Shown piece after piece: positions 16,498 through 27,705 of a stretch of DNA of 64,000 nt. The stretch lies in assembly GCA_934718785.1 (NCBI GenBank), contig CAKVAF010000003.1, positions 1 to 64,000 of the forward strand, given 5' to 3'. This DNA is from an uncultured Campylobacter sp. (GTDB lineage: Bacteria; Campylobacterota; Campylobacteria; Campylobacterales; Campylobacteraceae). Every line of letters begins with the position of its first letter. The first letter of the stretch is position 1. Made by a program: the position numbers and the translations under genes. Below the pieces are notes generated by a model. That model was not told where the DNA came from, searched no databases, and saw only the letters and a program-made list of their open reading frames with translations.

Positions 16498-18615
16498 ATG
16501 CGCTTTTTGGATTCTTTGAAGTTGGGGGCTAAGATGAGCCTCTTTTTTGGCTCTGTTTTTGGGGTGTGCCTTGTTATCATCCTTGGCTTAATCAACTATC
16601 AGCAAAGCAAAATTCAAGGTGGCGAAGCTAAAAAGCTGCTTGAAAACACCACTCTAAGACATGCAAACTACACGCAGAATTTATTTAATGGTATCACTTC
16701 GCCACTCGAACTTATGGGCTTAAATGTGCAAAATTCACTCGCTGCTGAGCAAAATCGCGCCTATATATTTGATGATATTCAAATTCGTTTGATGAATGCC
16801 ACGGATATAATGAAATATTTGAGTTACAGCTATATTTACTTGCAAAAAGATAGCTATTACGCGCGCCGTGCAAGCACAGAAGATCCACGCGCTAAACTTA
16901 GTGATGGCTCGACACTGATTTTAATTAAAGACAATGAGCAAGCAAAACAAGGCGGGATAGAAGTTTTACAGGCTGAAGCGGACATTTTAAACCTTGATAG
17001 CATTAAAAAAGCATTCGCGCAAAATACCAACACGCTTCAAGTGGGCGAGCCGGGCTTTTTAAATATAGAAGGCAAGCAAGTTTTTGGCGTGTCTATTTCT
17101 TATCCTTTGGTGCGCTCAGGCAAGGTTGAGGGCGTGGCGGGCGTGTTTGTAAATTTTGATATATTTTCAAAAGAGCTTTTAAACCCTAATCGATCAGTGT
17201 TTAAAAACGATCACACGACTTTTTTAAGCGATGATGGGGTGCTGGCTGTGTTTTATGACAGCAAGCAACTGGGCAAAAAAATCGATGAAGTCAATCCTCA
17301 CCCAAGCCTAAAACCTGTGCTTGAAGCGATTAAAAACAAGCAAAGTGGCATTTATGAATTCACAAGCGCAAAAGGCGAGCAAAGCTATATAGCCGCCGCT
17401 GTTTTTGAGCTTGTGCCAAATACAAATTCTCATTATGTCATCTCAGTCATCGCGCCAAAATCATCGGTGTATGCGCCTGTATATAGCCTTTTAAATAGCA
17501 TTATCATTATAGGGCTTGTTTCTTTTGTGATTTTTATCATTATCGTTAATGTGTATGTGAAGAAATTTTTAAGCAAAAGGCTGAGAAGCATTATCGATAA
17601 GGTAAAGACCTTTTTTGACTATATCAATCATAAAAGCGAAATTCTACCCGTGCCTTTAAAGGCAAAAAACCACGATGAATTAGGCAATTTCGCAAGGCTT
17701 TTAAATGAAAATATCGAAGAGGGGCAAAAAATTCACGCTGAAGAAAAGCTCATCGTCAAAAAAGTAACTTCAGTGATCAATGAAGCTGAAAATGGAAATT
17801 TAGATGTTAGCGTCAAGGAAAAGTCATCAAATCCCGAATTTAACGCGCTCATCATCAAGCTTAACGAGCTTTTGCATGTTTTTAGACAAAAAATCGGCAC
17901 CAACACAAACATCATCTGCGATATCTTTGATGAATACAAAAGCCTTGATTTTAGGCACCAAATCCCAAATGCAAGTGGCGTGGTCGAAGTCACAACAAAT
18001 ATCTTAGGACAAGAAATTGTCAAAATACTTAAACAAAGCTCAAACTTTGCCAATGCTTTAAACAAAGAGTCAAACAAGCTTCAAAATGCGGTAAAATCAC
18101 TTACTGATAGCTCAAACTCACAAGCTCATTCGCTTGAAGAAACGGCTGCTGCACTTGAAGAAATCACTTCAAGCATGCAAAATGTCTCCTCAAAAACCAG
18201 CGAAGTGATACAGCAAAGTGATGAGATTAAAAATGTAACGAGCATTATCGGCGATATCGCCGATCAAATCAATTTGCTCGCCCTTAACGCAGCCATTGAA
18301 GCAGCGCGCGCAGGAGAGCATGGACGCGGCTTTGCCGTCGTTGCAGATGAAGTAAGAAAACTTGCTGAGCGCACACAAAAAAGTCTTAGCGAGATTGAAG
18401 CTAATACAAACTTGCTTGTTCAAAGCATTAACGATATGGCTGAAAGCATTAAAGAACAAACCGCAGGCATCACGCAAATCAATGAAAGCGTGGCTCACAT
18501 TGAAAGCGTAACGCAAGAAAATGTAAAAATTGCCAATGATTCTTCGACCATTTCAGACAGCGTTAATGCTATCGCGGCAAATATTCTAGCTGATGTGAAG
18601 AAGAAGAAATTTTAA
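16498..18615 (+). CDS. Methyl-accepting chemotaxis protein (transducer-like, dCache type)
   Basis: 705 residues from the ATG at 16498, which has AAAGGA six bases upstream. Layout: membrane segment near residues 15-35, a periplasmic sensor domain of about 290 residues of double-Cache type, a second membrane segment near 335-357, a HAMP-like region, and a cytoplasmic signalling domain from about 480. The CheA/CheW-binding hairpin is the invariant [20 protein letters not shown]. The end LADVKKKKF is typical of Campylobacter group A Tlps. The ligand cannot be inferred. It reads alone on the plus strand. Confidence 0.9.
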   Translation: MRFLDSLKLGAKMSLFFGSVFGVCLVIILGLINYQQSKIQGGEAKKLLENTTLRHANYTQNLFNGITSPLELMGLNVQNSLAAEQNRAYIFDDIQIRLMNATDIMKYLSYSYIYLQKDSYYARRASTEDPRAKLSDGSTLILIKDNEQAKQGGIEVLQAEADILNLDSIKKAFAQNTNTLQVGEPGFLNIEGKQVFGVSISYPLVRSGKVEGVAGVFVNFDIFSKELLNPNRSVFKNDHTTFLSDDGVLAVFYDSKQLGKKIDEVNPHPSLKPVLEAIKNKQSGIYEFTSAKGEQSYIAAAVFELVPNTNSHYVISVIAPKSSVYAPVYSLLNSIIIIGLVSFVIFIIIVNVYVKKFLSKRLRSIIDKVKTFFDYINHKSEILPVPLKAKNHDELGNFARLLNENIEEGQKIHAEEKLIVKKVTSVINEAENGNLDVSVKEKSSNPEFNALIIKLNELLHVFRQKIGTNTNIICDIFDEYKSLDFRHQIPNASGVVEVTTNILGQEIVKILKQSSNFANALNKESNKLQNAVKSLTDSSNSQAHSLEETAAALEEITSSMQNVSSKTSEVIQQSDEIKNVTSIIGDIADQINLLALNAAIEAARAGEHGRGFAVVADEVRKLAERTQKSLSEIEANTNLLVQSINDMAESIKEQTAGITQINESVAHIESVTQENVKIANDSSTISDSVNAIAANILADVKKKKF

Positions 18616-18651
18616 TACTTGATACGATAAATTAAAATTTATTTTTTGAAA

Positions 18652-18683
18652 ATCCACTAAAAAGATTATACTTTTTAGTGGAT
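18652..18683. terminator. Hairpin between convergent genes
   Basis: Perfect inverted repeat ATCCACTAAAAAG / CTTTTTAGTGGAT with a six-base loop, between the chemoreceptor (plus) and the pseudopilin gene (minus). T/A runs flank it on both sides. Confidence 0.7.
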
Positions 18684-18697
18684 AAAAAATTTAATGT

Positions 18698-19276
18698 TCA
18701 GCCGCCAAGGAGTGTGTAAGTGCGATTGGCAAGGGCTTTGAAATTTGAATGCGTGCTTAAATTCACACAAACTTTATCTGTGGAAGTGCTTGTAAAATCA
18801 GCATTTAAAAGAGCTTTTAAAGCATTATTATAATTTTGTGACACGCTATTATTTTTCAAAGCCTCATTTTGGGCCTGGGCTATGTTTTGAATTAAAGTCT
18901 TTGTATTATCATTACTAGCAAGCCCCATAATCAGCACATTGCTTAAGGATATAAAAAGCACGCTAATACAATTTTCATCATTTGCCACCTTAAATTTAAC
19001 CTCGCGCACTCCATTAAGAGTGCTTAAATCCACATTTTCAAGCCCATCAACCCCGCTCATCAATGAAGTTGAGCTTAAAGCACTATTTTTAAGCGCATAG
19101 GTGCTGATATCACTAATCATTGTTTTAAGATTATTCAAAGCCTTGCTAAGCTCGGCTTCATCTTTGCTAGAGCTTAGTTTTGGCAAAGCAATGGCAGCTA
19201 AAATGCCTAAAATAATCATCACAAAAATGAGCTCAAGCACGGTAAAGGCTTTTTTAAAGCCTTGATTTTTTTGCAT
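18698..19276 (-). CDS. ctsG: Type II secretion / competence pseudopilin (CtsG-like)
   Basis: 192 residues. The N-terminus FKKAFTVLELIFVMIILGIL is a class III prepilin signal: basic leader, cleavage before the aromatic residue of AFTVLE, Glu at +5 and a hydrophobic helix. In C. jejuni the equivalent gene (Cj1343c, ctsG) lies next to tsaD, as here, and is needed for natural transformation. It would be processed by a prepilin peptidase and built into an inner-membrane pseudopilus. The symbol rests on synteny plus the pilin signal. Confidence 0.8.
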   Translation of the reverse strand: MQKNQGFKKAFTVLELIFVMIILGILAAIALPKLSSSKDEAELSKALNNLKTMISDISTYALKNSALSSTSLMSGVDGLENVDLSTLNGVREVKFKVANDENCISVLFISLSNVLIMGLASNDNTKTLIQNIAQAQNEALKNNSVSQNYNNALKALLNADFTSTSTDKVCVNLSTHSNFKALANRTYTLLGG

Positions 19277-19285
19277 TTTTTTCCT

Positions 19286-20305
19286 TTATATATGATTTAA
19301 ATTTTTACTTTTAACGCTTAAAATATCATCATTTATGCTCACAAAATTATTATTTTTAAAGCTTTCAACGCTAGCTCTTGCTATCATTAAAGCATTATCC
19401 GCACAGTGACTTAAAGGAGCTAATAAAAGCTCACACTTAAAGCCATCACAAAGCTTTTCAATCCTTGATCTGAGCTTTAAATTCGCACTTGCCCCACCCA
19501 CAACTGCAAATTTTTTAAAATGAAAGTTTTTAAAAAGCTTTTCAAGTTTGTTTAAAATGTGAGAAGTAGCAGCCTCTTCAAAGGCATAAGCAATTTCTTG
19601 CTTTGCCTTTTCATCAAGCTTATTTTCTTTTAAAAGCTCTAAAATTTTAACGCGCACTTGATTTTTAAGCCCTGAAAAGCTAAAATCACACTCTTTTGAA
19701 TGTAAAAGGGGCACGCTAAATTGAAGCTTTTTTTCACTCGCCCTTAGAGCTAGATTTTCAAGCACTGCTCCGCCTGGATAGCCTAAATCCATCATCTTAG
19801 CCACCTTATCAAAGCTTTCTCCAAAGCTATCATCTAAGCTTTGTGCTAGAGTTTTAATCTCGCCCTTTTCATTGATAAAAAGCACCAAAGTATGTCCGCC
19901 GCTTACAAGCAAAAGCCCTATATCAAGCTCTGCTTTTTTGTCTAAAAAAAGTGAGTAAAAATGCCCTACAAGATGATTTACAGCAATTAGAGGTAAGTTT
20001 AAAATGCCAGCTAAGGTCTTTGCCATAGTAATACCACCAAGCAAGCTTACGCTAAGTCCTGGCTCGGCTGTAACTGCGATAGCCACAAGCTCGTTAAAAT
20101 AAGGCTTACACTCTTTTAAAATTTTAGGTAAAGTGGCTGTATGAAGCCTAGCAGCAAGCTCAGGCACAACGCCACCAAATTCAAAATGCTCTTTTTCTTG
20201 AGAGATTTTCTTTTCAAAAATACATTTTAAACTCTCTTTATCAATGATGGCAATAGAGCTATCATCACAGGAGCTTTCAATGGCTAAAATGAGCTTTTTA
20301 CTCAT
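19286..20305 (-). CDS. tsaD: tRNA N6-threonylcarbamoyladenosine synthase subunit TsaD
   Basis: 339 residues, family-typical length. It opens LILAIESSCDDSSIAI (phosphate loop of the ASKHA fold), has the metal-binding NHLVGHFYS, VSGGHT, and the late VVGGASAN and CADNALMIA blocks. TsaD transfers the threonylcarbamoyl group to A37 of ANN-decoding tRNAs with TsaB/TsaE. It overlaps pgp1 by four bases and lies just upstream of the pseudopilin gene, as in C. jejuni (Cj1344c). Confidence 0.95.
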   Translation of the reverse strand: MSKKLILAIESSCDDSSIAIIDKESLKCIFEKKISQEKEHFEFGGVVPELAARLHTATLPKILKECKPYFNELVAIAVTAEPGLSVSLLGGITMAKTLAGILNLPLIAVNHLVGHFYSLFLDKKAELDIGLLLVSGGHTLVLFINEKGEIKTLAQSLDDSFGESFDKVAKMMDLGYPGGAVLENLALRASEKKLQFSVPLLHSKECDFSFSGLKNQVRVKILELLKENKLDEKAKQEIAYAFEEAATSHILNKLEKLFKNFHFKKFAVVGGASANLKLRSRIEKLCDGFKCELLLAPLSHCADNALMIARASVESFKNNNFVSINDDILSVKSKNLNHI

Positions 20306-21696
20306 TTAAACTCGACTAAAACAGAGCCTAAGAATTTATCTTTTTTAAGGGCTTGCTGCATTGCTTGTGCTGGCACGGCTGGAGCGTTTGCGATGATTTT
20401 TAAGCCTTTGTTGATATTTTCTTGTTGGGGTAAATTCGCAGCTCTTAATTCATAAAATTCCACTCTAAAGACTTTGCCCTCAGTATCTAGCGAATAACGT
20501 GGTTGCATTTTATTGCGTGAGATTAAAATGCCTGTTTCATCACTGCCATAATCAAAGCCGATGACATTAACGCGCACGCCATTCATTTTAGGGATTAAAA
20601 AATGATCTTTTACTGTGATTTTACTTGCAAAAGGATAAGTTTTTTCTTCATCATCAACGATGATTTTAAAATCATTAAAAGCATCGCTAAATTCTAAATA
20701 CTCGGGGCTAAGTCTTGTTTGAAAGCGGTTTCCATATTGAATGATGAAAGAGTTTTTATCTGTAAAAATAGCCGTGATTTCGTTATTTGTTTCATAATCA
20801 AGCTCTTTATTAATCGGCGTTGGCAAATAATTTATATAAGGGCGAGGTTTATCAAGAGCGATTAAGACTTTATTGCCAAAAAGACGAATGATTCTATCTT
20901 GATTGATAGCTGCTTGCACGCCCTCAGGAGTGAGATCAAAATCACGCACAAACTCAATTCCAGCTGTTTTTAAATAATGCTCAATGGCAATTAAATGATA
21001 ATAAGTGCGCACATTTACAGGTAAGTTTTTGCTTGCTTCATTTGCAAAAGCAGCCTTGTGATTTGAGATGACAAAATAAGTGAGAGCCTTAAGCATTTCA
21101 GTATCATCAAGCTCTTTTGTACGTGTGTTTTTCACAAAATACTGATGCTTAGGATCGACTAAAGATAAATTCACAGAAGCAGCGGCATTTTGCGCGATAT
21201 TTTCTAAATTTTGATACTTGCTTGCGTTAATCTCATTTGTATCAATAACGCTTGAGTTGCCCCAGCGCTTAGGGTTTTTGCTCGCGTCAATAAAAGTAGG
21301 ATTATAAAAGCCCCAGCCATCGTGAAGATTGATAACCATAGCCACTTCAGGGCGCAAAATGAGCTGCTTGATACGCTGCACGGTTTTATAATCAGGATCT
21401 TTTGGATTAAGCTCGGCAAATTTGCGGTTTAAATCCCCATTTGCGCCCCTTTGACGCTTGATAATGCTCTCAAAAGCCACATTTGGCACGACGATGATTT
21501 TACCTTTTGTAATCGTGTAGTTTGTAATGAGCAAGCTTGCAGCGTGAAAGCCGCCCGGCTCATCGCCTTGTATACCGCCAAAAATAAGCACGGTATTGTT
21601 ATCATCTAGGCTTTTTCCCTTTTCAGTGACCGTAAATTCAAGCGAAGCTGCATAAATTTGAGTTATTAAAAATAAACTTAATACAATAAATCTCAT
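20302..21696 (-). CDS. pgp1: Peptidoglycan DL-carboxypeptidase Pgp1 (M14-type)
   Basis: 464 residues with a signal peptide (cleavage likely after IYA, residue 16). The metal site uses the unusual [15 protein letters not shown], with Gln about 43 and Glu about 46, and the His of INLHDGWGF, as described for C. jejuni Pgp1. It trims muropeptide tripeptides to dipeptides in the periplasm and is needed for helical cell shape. It overlaps tsaD and dxr by four bases each, so the genes are co-transcribed. Confidence 0.9.
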   Translation of the reverse strand: MRFIVLSLFLITQIYAASLEFTVTEKGKSLDDNNTVLIFGGIQGDEPGGFHAASLLITNYTITKGKIIVVPNVAFESIIKRQRGANGDLNRKFAELNPKDPDYKTVQRIKQLILRPEVAMVINLHDGWGFYNPTFIDASKNPKRWGNSSVIDTNEINASKYQNLENIAQNAAASVNLSLVDPKHQYFVKNTRTKELDDTEMLKALTYFVISNHKAAFANEASKNLPVNVRTYYHLIAIEHYLKTAGIEFVRDFDLTPEGVQAAINQDRIIRLFGNKVLIALDKPRPYINYLPTPINKELDYETNNEITAIFTDKNSFIIQYGNRFQTRLSPEYLEFSDAFNDFKIIVDDEEKTYPFASKITVKDHFLIPKMNGVRVNVIGFDYGSDETGILISRNKMQPRYSLDTEGKVFRVEFYELRAANLPQQENINKGLKIIANAPAVPAQAMQQALKKDKFLGSVLVEFK

Positions 21697-22775
21697 CTCA
21701 TCCCTTTACTCTTAATCCAATCTCTAACCTTAAAATCAAACTCAAAAAGCTCCTGCTCGCTTGAAATTTTAAGCCCATTAAAATGATCCACTGCTCTTAA
21801 AACGCCTTTAGCAATGTCTAAAAATGCGCATTCATTCTTTAAAAATTGATGCACTAAAACCTCATTTGCCGCATTGATAATCAAGCCTAAATCCACATTT
21901 TTTAACAAAGCATTTTTAAACGAAAAAATAGGATATTTTTTAAAATTTATCGAATGAAATTTTATCTTAGAAAGTGCCTTAAAGTCAAGCGAGTTTATAA
22001 TTTTTTGATTATTTTTTGTAAAAATCGCCTGAGCTATGGCTAGCTTCATATCAGGGCGCGATAAATAAGCACTTGTGCCACCGTCTTTAAACTCACACAA
22101 AGCATGCACTAAGCTTTGTGGCTCGATAATGGCATCAATTTCTTTGATATTAAAAAGATGAAAGGCTTCGATAATCTCAAAAAGCTTATTTGCCATCGTG
22201 GCACTATCTATAGTGATCTTAGCGCCCATACTCCAGTTTGGATGCTTTAGCGCATCTTTTGCGCGCATATTTTTAAGCTCTTTTAAAGGCGTTTTAAAAA
22301 AGGCACCCCCGCTTGCTGTGATGATGAGCCTTTTAACGCCCGGCTTTAAAAGCCATTTTAGCGCGGCATGCTCGCTATCTATGGGCGTGATTTTAGCACC
22401 TTTTAAAAACTTGCCCGCCACCACCAAACTTTCTTTGTTCGCTAGGGCTAGCTCTTTTTTAAGTTCCTTGCATTTTAAGCTTGTGCGAAGCCCTGCAAAG
22501 CCTACGATGGCATTAAGCACGAGTTTATCTTCGCTGAGAGTTAGAATTTTTTCAAGTCCAGTTTGTGCGCTAAAAATATGATTTTTTTTAAAATTAATGA
22601 GACTTTTATCTTTTTCATCTTGCACGCAGACAAATTCGGGCTTAAACTCATCTATTTGTCTTTGAAAAAGCTTGAGATTTTTCCCACAGGCTAGGGCTGA
22701 AATTTTGATTTTATGAGCCTTTGCTAGAGATAAAGCCTGAGTTCCTATACTTCCTGTGCTTCCAAAAACTATCAT
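21693..22775 (-). CDS. dxr: 1-deoxy-D-xylulose 5-phosphate reductoisomerase
   Basis: 360 residues. NADPH-binding [18 protein letters not shown] at the start, the metal/substrate block [12 protein letters not shown] (Ser-Glu-His), and [19 protein letters not shown]. It makes 2-C-methyl-D-erythritol 4-phosphate, the committed step of the non-mevalonate isoprenoid pathway. The start overlaps the end of cdsA by four bases, as in other Campylobacter. Confidence 0.95.
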   Translation of the reverse strand: MIVFGSTGSIGTQALSLAKAHKIKISALACGKNLKLFQRQIDEFKPEFVCVQDEKDKSLINFKKNHIFSAQTGLEKILTLSEDKLVLNAIVGFAGLRTSLKCKELKKELALANKESLVVAGKFLKGAKITPIDSEHAALKWLLKPGVKRLIITASGGAFFKTPLKELKNMRAKDALKHPNWSMGAKITIDSATMANKLFEIIEAFHLFNIKEIDAIIEPQSLVHALCEFKDGGTSAYLSRPDMKLAIAQAIFTKNNQKIINSLDFKALSKIKFHSINFKKYPIFSFKNALLKNVDLGLIINAANEVLVHQFLKNECAFLDIAKGVLRAVDHFNGLKISSEQELFEFDFKVRDWIKSKGMR

Positions 22776-23503
22776 AAAAGAGCGACCAGCACGAAGCTTG
22801 CAAAGATTACAGCATCGATTCTATCTAAAATCCCGCCATGACCTGGGATTAAATTCGCGCTGTCTTTTACATTTGCCCGCCTTTTTAAATAGCTTTCAAA
22901 CAAATCCCCAAACACCGCAAAAATAGAAACTAAAACACTGGCTAAAAGACTGAGCCAAAAATTATACATAAAAAGCCCAAAAAGCGTGCCAAAAAAGCTA
23001 GCGATTACAACCCCGCCGATAACGCCTTCTAAAGTTTTACTCGGTGAGCTTTTAGAAAAAGGCGTCCTGCCTATAAATTTACCTACAAAATAAGCCCCAC
23101 TATCGCAAAATGCGACAATGAAAACAAGCCAGAAAAGCGCGAACATCCCTTTATCCAAATAAAGCTGCCACATCGCAAGCAAAGGCAGAGTCGGATAAAA
23201 AAATGCATAAAGTGATCTTAAATTTTTAGCCTTTTGATAAGCTAAAACGCCCATAGCTAGAAGCAAAATTAAAACGCCCACAAAAAAAACTTGCCCCGTA
23301 AATGAGCCTATGACAAAGGCAGCAAGAGCTAGCAAACGCGTATTGATATTAGGGTTTTGAAAGAGTTTTTCACCTTCTTTTATCGCAAAATATAAAAGCG
23401 CGCCAAAAAGCACGAAATTGAGCCAAAAATCGTTAATCAAAGCAATGATTACAAAGGCTATTGCCATTAAAAAGCCGATGATGATTCTTTTATTATCCAG
23501 CAT
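22772..23503 (-). CDS. cdsA: Phosphatidate cytidylyltransferase
   Basis: 243 residues with about seven membrane segments. The CdsA signature is the run from [12 protein letters not shown] to [17 protein letters not shown] near the C-terminus. It makes CDP-diacylglycerol from phosphatidate and CTP for phospholipid synthesis. It heads the cdsA-dxr-pgp1-tsaD-ctsG overlap chain. The 220 bases upstream are AT-rich and contain only a degraded family B-like repeat near 23693. Confidence 0.95.
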   Translation of the reverse strand: MLDNKRIIIGFLMAIAFVIIALINDFWLNFVLFGALLYFAIKEGEKLFQNPNINTRLLALAAFVIGSFTGQVFFVGVLILLLAMGVLAYQKAKNLRSLYAFFYPTLPLLAMWQLYLDKGMFALFWLVFIVAFCDSGAYFVGKFIGRTPFSKSSPSKTLEGVIGGVVIASFFGTLFGLFMYNFWLSLLASVLVSIFAVFGDLFESYLKRRANVKDSANLIPGHGGILDRIDAVIFASFVLVALL

Positions 23504-23725
23504 TTTTCTCCTTGAAAATATCCATTATATAAAAAAATTCTAAATAAAATATAAATTAATGCTTGATGATAAAGGTTTTAAATTGTTTATGTCTCATTTA
23601 AAAACTTCTAGTTAAAGACCTTTGCAAGACTTGATGAATTTTTTGCAACAATTCATTTTCTGATGAATTTTAAAATTTCAACACAAATTCTAAAACCGCT
23701 GCCAATATAAATTTCACTTTTTAAA

Positions 23726-24898
23726 CTAAGCCTTGTAATCTCTCACAAACTCAACAATTCTTTCAAGCCCTTTTTCAATGCTTTTTAAGTCAGTAGCATA
23801 AGAAAGTCTAAAATATCCATCAAGCCCAAAGCCAACTCCTGGCACCACTGCGACCTTTTTTTCGGCTAAAAGTCTTTGACAAAATTTCATCGAATCTTTT
23901 TCAATTTTGCTGATATTGACAAAAAGATAAAAAGCCCCCTCAGGCTTATAAACGCTTAAATTATCAATTTTTGAAAGCAGTTCTAAAGCCTTGTTTCTGC
24001 GCTTTTCAAACTCGCTTCTCATAAACTCAATGTCCTTATCTGCCTTGCCTAAAAGTGCTGCGATAGCGGCGTGCTGGGTTATGGAGCAGATATTTGAAGT
24101 GCTTTGCCCTTGCAAACGCTTTACGGCAGTGTTTAACTCTTTATTTTTACTTGCCATATAGCCAAAGCGCCAGCCAGGCATTGCCACGCTTTTACTAAGC
24201 CCATTTATGGTAACTGTGCGATTGAGCGCGTCCTCGCTAAGACTTGCAAAGGCGTGAAAGTTAGCCGCGTCATAGCGCAATTTCTCATACATTTCATCGC
24301 TTAAAACGACAATTTTTGTGCCCTCAAGCACGCTAGCAAGAGCCTTTAGCTCGCTTTCATTGTAAATTGAGCCCACAGGATTTGAGGGCGAATTTAAGAT
24401 TAAAACCTTTGTTTTGGAAGTGATAGCCTTTTTCAAATCATCCGCACTCATTTTAAAGCCATTTTCTTCTTTAGTCTGCATGAAAATAGGCACACCGCCG
24501 GCGTATTTTACCATTTCAGGATAGCTCACCCAAAAAGGCACAGGAATGATCACTTCATCATTCTCATCAATAAGGCATTGCAAGCACTCAAAAAGCGAAT
24601 GTTTAGCACCCACATTTGTGATGATTTCACTCGTTTCATAATGCAAATTGTTTTCATTTTTTAGCTTAAATTGCACCGCTTCAAGTACAGCAGGAAGTCC
24701 TGCGACATTTGTATATTTACCACAACCCTTCTCAATCGCCTTAATTGCAGCGTCTTTAACCACTTGTGGCGTGTCAAAGTCAGGCTCGCCAGCTGAAAAG
24801 CTTAAAATATCCTCGCCTTTAGCTTTCAAATCATTTGCTAAAGCCGTGATAGCAAGCGTTAGCGACTCGCTTAAAACCTGTGAGCGTTTGCTTAACAT
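23726..24898 (-). CDS. aspB: Aspartate aminotransferase (class I, PLP-dependent)
   Basis: 390 residues. Substrate and cofactor blocks: FSAGEPDFDTP, ILNSPSNPVGSIY, VLSDEMYEKLRY and the PLP lysine in NGLSKSVAMPGWRFGY. The C-terminal Arg of YFRLSYA binds the substrate carboxylate. It interconverts aspartate and oxaloacetate; members of this subgroup can also act on prephenate. Stand-alone gene, orthologue of Cj0762c, with AAGGAG before the ATG. Confidence 0.92.
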   Translation of the reverse strand: MLSKRSQVLSESLTLAITALANDLKAKGEDILSFSAGEPDFDTPQVVKDAAIKAIEKGCGKYTNVAGLPAVLEAVQFKLKNENNLHYETSEIITNVGAKHSLFECLQCLIDENDEVIIPVPFWVSYPEMVKYAGGVPIFMQTKEENGFKMSADDLKKAITSKTKVLILNSPSNPVGSIYNESELKALASVLEGTKIVVLSDEMYEKLRYDAANFHAFASLSEDALNRTVTINGLSKSVAMPGWRFGYMASKNKELNTAVKRLQGQSTSNICSITQHAAIAALLGKADKDIEFMRSEFEKRRNKALELLSKIDNLSVYKPEGAFYLFVNISKIEKDSMKFCQRLLAEKKVAVVPGVGFGLDGYFRLSYATDLKSIEKGLERIVEFVRDYKA

Positions 24899-24998
24899 AA
24901 TTTCTCCTTGATTTGCTTTAAGCTCATATTTTACAAAAAATGAGCAAAATTTTGGCTGAATTTGCTAAAATCTTAATCAAGTGGCGCGAAAGTGTGTA

Positions 24999-25036
24999 AA
25001 ATCAAGGCTTTAAAAAAGATGATTAAGCCTTGATTT
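24999..25036. terminator. Hairpin terminator upstream of aspB / downstream of the FkbM pseudogene
   Basis: AAATCAAGGCTT and AAGCCTTGATTT form a 12-base stem. T-runs follow on both strands. Confidence 0.75.
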
Positions 25037-25060
25037 TTGAGAATTTAAAAAATTAAAGCC

Positions 25061-26224
25061 TTAAATTTCACAATAAAGCGCTGTTTCAATGGAGAAATTC
25101 CAAGTATCAGTGGGACGAAAAATTTGAAATTTATAGCCTAAATTCAGGCTTTCTATAAAAGGCTTGATCTCAAAAAAGTCCTCAAAATTATGATAAATAC
25201 TCAAAAGCATAGCTGGCTTTTGCGTTCTTATCGTCTCAAGCGCACCTTTTAAAAACTCTTGTTCAAAGCCCTCGATATCAACCTTGATAAAGCCTACTTG
25301 AAGATCATTTTCTTTGACAAATTCATCAAGGCTGATGATCTCGCATTTTTGAGTATTATTTTCGTTAAATACCCCACTATCAGTTCTCATTGTCGAGCCT
25401 GAGCTAAGAAGCGTGATATCAAGCGTTTCTTTTTTAGCGCCAAGTCCCTTATTTATAGGCACAATGCGCTTGCTGTCATTAAGTTTAAGGGTCTTTTGTA
25501 AAAGCTCAAAATTCGTGCGCGTTGCCTCAAAACTATACACCTTTTTATTTGTAAATTCACGCTCAAATATAATCGCGCTATCGCCTATAAAGCCACCTAC
25601 ATCGATAATGTCTTTATTTTTATGCTTTAAAGCGTTTTAGCACTAAAAAGATTTAAATTGTGCTTGCGAAAAAACACACCCACTTCAAAATGATGAATCG
25701 GCAAAAAATAGCCATTGTAGTAAAAGGCTTCATCGCCCACTTGAAAGATATTTGGGAAAAACTCGCTTTCAATTTCGCGCAGTTCTTGAAGCTCTTGCTC
25801 GCTTAAATTTGTGATGAAATGATGAGGATTTAAATAAGAAGCGCGCAGCCTTGCGACGATAGTTAAAACGCGCTTTGTGCTGGCTTCATCTAAATTTTTA
25901 ATGAGATTTTTGATTTTTAAAATCAAATTTTTATCTTCGATTATCTTTTTACCCATAGCTAAAGAATAAGCATTATTCCCGTTTAAAGTCCTATGATAGC
26001 GGTGTTTATAAAGATTTAAAAGCTCTAGGCTGTAATTTTGATTTTGATCAATTAACTCTGCGATTGAATGCGTGCGGTAGTAGATGAAATTTAAGAATTT
26101 ATAAGTATAGCGGACATACTCAATCCCCCTGCGCATAAACGCTTCTTGTGCGCGAAAACAAAGGCAAGCCTAGTATATAAGTCTTTCTTACATTTCCTAT
26201 CTTTTTATAGTATTTGAGCTTCAT
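25061..26224 (-). pseudogene. FkbM-family methyltransferase, broken by two frameshifts
   Basis: Three pieces in different frames make one protein. Piece 1 (26224 to about 26130) starts MKLKYYKKIGNVRK with AAGGA upstream, runs 34 residues and hits TGA after a G5 run (26125-26129); with G4 the frame would continue as AQG-IEYVRYTYKF. Piece 2 (to 25627) ends FSAKTL-stop. Piece 3 continues from ALKHKNKDIIDVGGFIGDSA, the SAM-binding motif I, to the end at 25061 (VDIEGFE, ALYCEI). The joint between pieces 2 and 3 has lost a base or a few. FkbM-type enzymes O-methylate sugars and often sit in glycan loci. It may be decayed, or the indels may be sequence errors. Confidence 0.8.
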
Positions 26225-26388
26225 TAATTATTCCTTTTGAATTGATTTGAGAGAGTATTTTACAAAAAATGAGCGAAATTTTGGCTTTAAATTTAAAATA
26301 TTTTAAATTTATTTGACAAAGAAGCAAAAAGGCGGCAAACTCGTCTTAATTTTTAACTTAATTTTAATAGGTAAAGAAAACGCTTTGT

Positions 26389-27705
26389 TTAAAATGTCTC
26401 TTTTAAATCCAAAGCCTTTAAAAGAGCTTCTTGGCTGATGATTTTACTGTCAAATTTAATCACTAAAAAATCATCATTTTGATACATTTCAATCACGCCT
26501 AAAACGCTTTTAGAGCGCTTTTCATCAAGCCTTGCACCTTTTAAATAAATGGTTTTAAAGGCACTTGGATTTTTTAAAAGCGTGAGAATAATAAGCCAAA
26601 GCGCTAAAATAACAAGTAAAATCATAAATAAAAGATTAGAATTTGCACTGAATGCAAGCATTAAAGCACCAAAAATACCACCAAAAAAACTGCCCGCATA
26701 ACCAAAGGCATTAAACACGCCAAGTGCTGCGCCTCTTTCATTTGCACGCACAAAAGCACTCGCACAGCTTTGTAAAATCGGCTCATGTAAATTAAAAGAG
26801 ATGAAAAAAAGCGCGCTTGAAATGAGAATGAAAAAGCTTGCATAAGAGCTGAAATTTTTACTTAAATCAAAGCAAAGATAAGAGATGAAAAAGCCCAGAA
26901 CGCCAATGATTAAAAAGGCTTTAGTAAGTCCTTTTTTATCCGCTAAAGAACCACATAGCCCCATAGCTACAAATCCAGCAAGCATACAAAAACTATAAAC
27001 AAGCGTTAAATCAAGTCCTAAGGCATTTAAAGACAAAGGTAAAAGCATAAAAGTAAGGCTCATCAGCATTTTTTGTAAAAAATTGCTTAAATTCATTATC
27101 GCTAAATCTTTTTGAATGAAGAATTTAAAGAAGGGTGTTTTCGTGCTTAAATGCTTGATTTTAGGCTCTTTTGGCACGGCTGTGAAAAGTAAAATAATGC
27201 AAATGATTGTTAAAAAAATGCTAAGATAAAAAAGGCTTGCCAAGCTAAAATGTTCGCTTAAAAGCGGCGAAAGCACCATAGAAGCAGCAAAGCTAAGCCC
27301 TATAAACATTCCCATCACTATAAATGCACGGCTTCTCTTACTCTCAGGCACAAAATCATTAATCATCGCCACAGCCACAGCTCCCACCGCTCCAGCACCT
27401 TGAATAAATCGACCCAGTATCATCATATAAATATCACTTGCTAGCGCACAAAAAATAGAGCCTATAATAAATATCAAAAGCCCTAAAAATAGAGCCTTTT
27501 TGCGCCCAATTTTATCACTAAGCATACCAAAAGGCGCTTGTAAAAGCATTTGCGCTAGGGCATAGCTGCCAATTAAAAGTCCTAGCAAAAAATCATTTGC
27601 ACCTTTTAACTCAAGCGCATAAAGGCTTAAAACAGGCAGCACGATAAAAAGCCCAAAAAAACGCGTGCCGATGATAAAAGAAAGGCTTAAAATAGGACTT
27701 GTCAA
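26389..27705 (-). CDS. Major facilitator superfamily drug efflux transporter (Cj1375/CmeG-like)
   Basis: 438 residues with 12 predicted membrane segments. The MFS motif A is GMLSDKIGRKKALFLG (residues about 60-75) and a motif C-like GAGAVGAVAVAM follows. A hydrophilic tail of about 55 residues after the last helix is unusual for simple drug pumps. It lies divergently from rdgB, as Cj1375 does in C. jejuni, where that gene has been named cmeG and linked to drug resistance. Substrates here are inferred only. Confidence 0.85.
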   Translation of the reverse strand: MTSPILSLSFIIGTRFFGLFIVLPVLSLYALELKGANDFLLGLLIGSYALAQMLLQAPFGMLSDKIGRKKALFLGLLIFIIGSIFCALASDIYMMILGRFIQGAGAVGAVAVAMINDFVPESKRSRAFIVMGMFIGLSFAASMVLSPLLSEHFSLASLFYLSIFLTIICIILLFTAVPKEPKIKHLSTKTPFFKFFIQKDLAIMNLSNFLQKMLMSLTFMLLPLSLNALGLDLTLVYSFCMLAGFVAMGLCGSLADKKGLTKAFLIIGVLGFFISYLCFDLSKNFSSYASFFILISSALFFISFNLHEPILQSCASAFVRANERGAALGVFNAFGYAGSFFGGIFGALMLAFSANSNLLFMILLVILALWLIILTLLKNPSAFKTIYLKGARLDEKRSKSVLGVIEMYQNDDFLVIKFDSKIISQEALLKALDLKETF

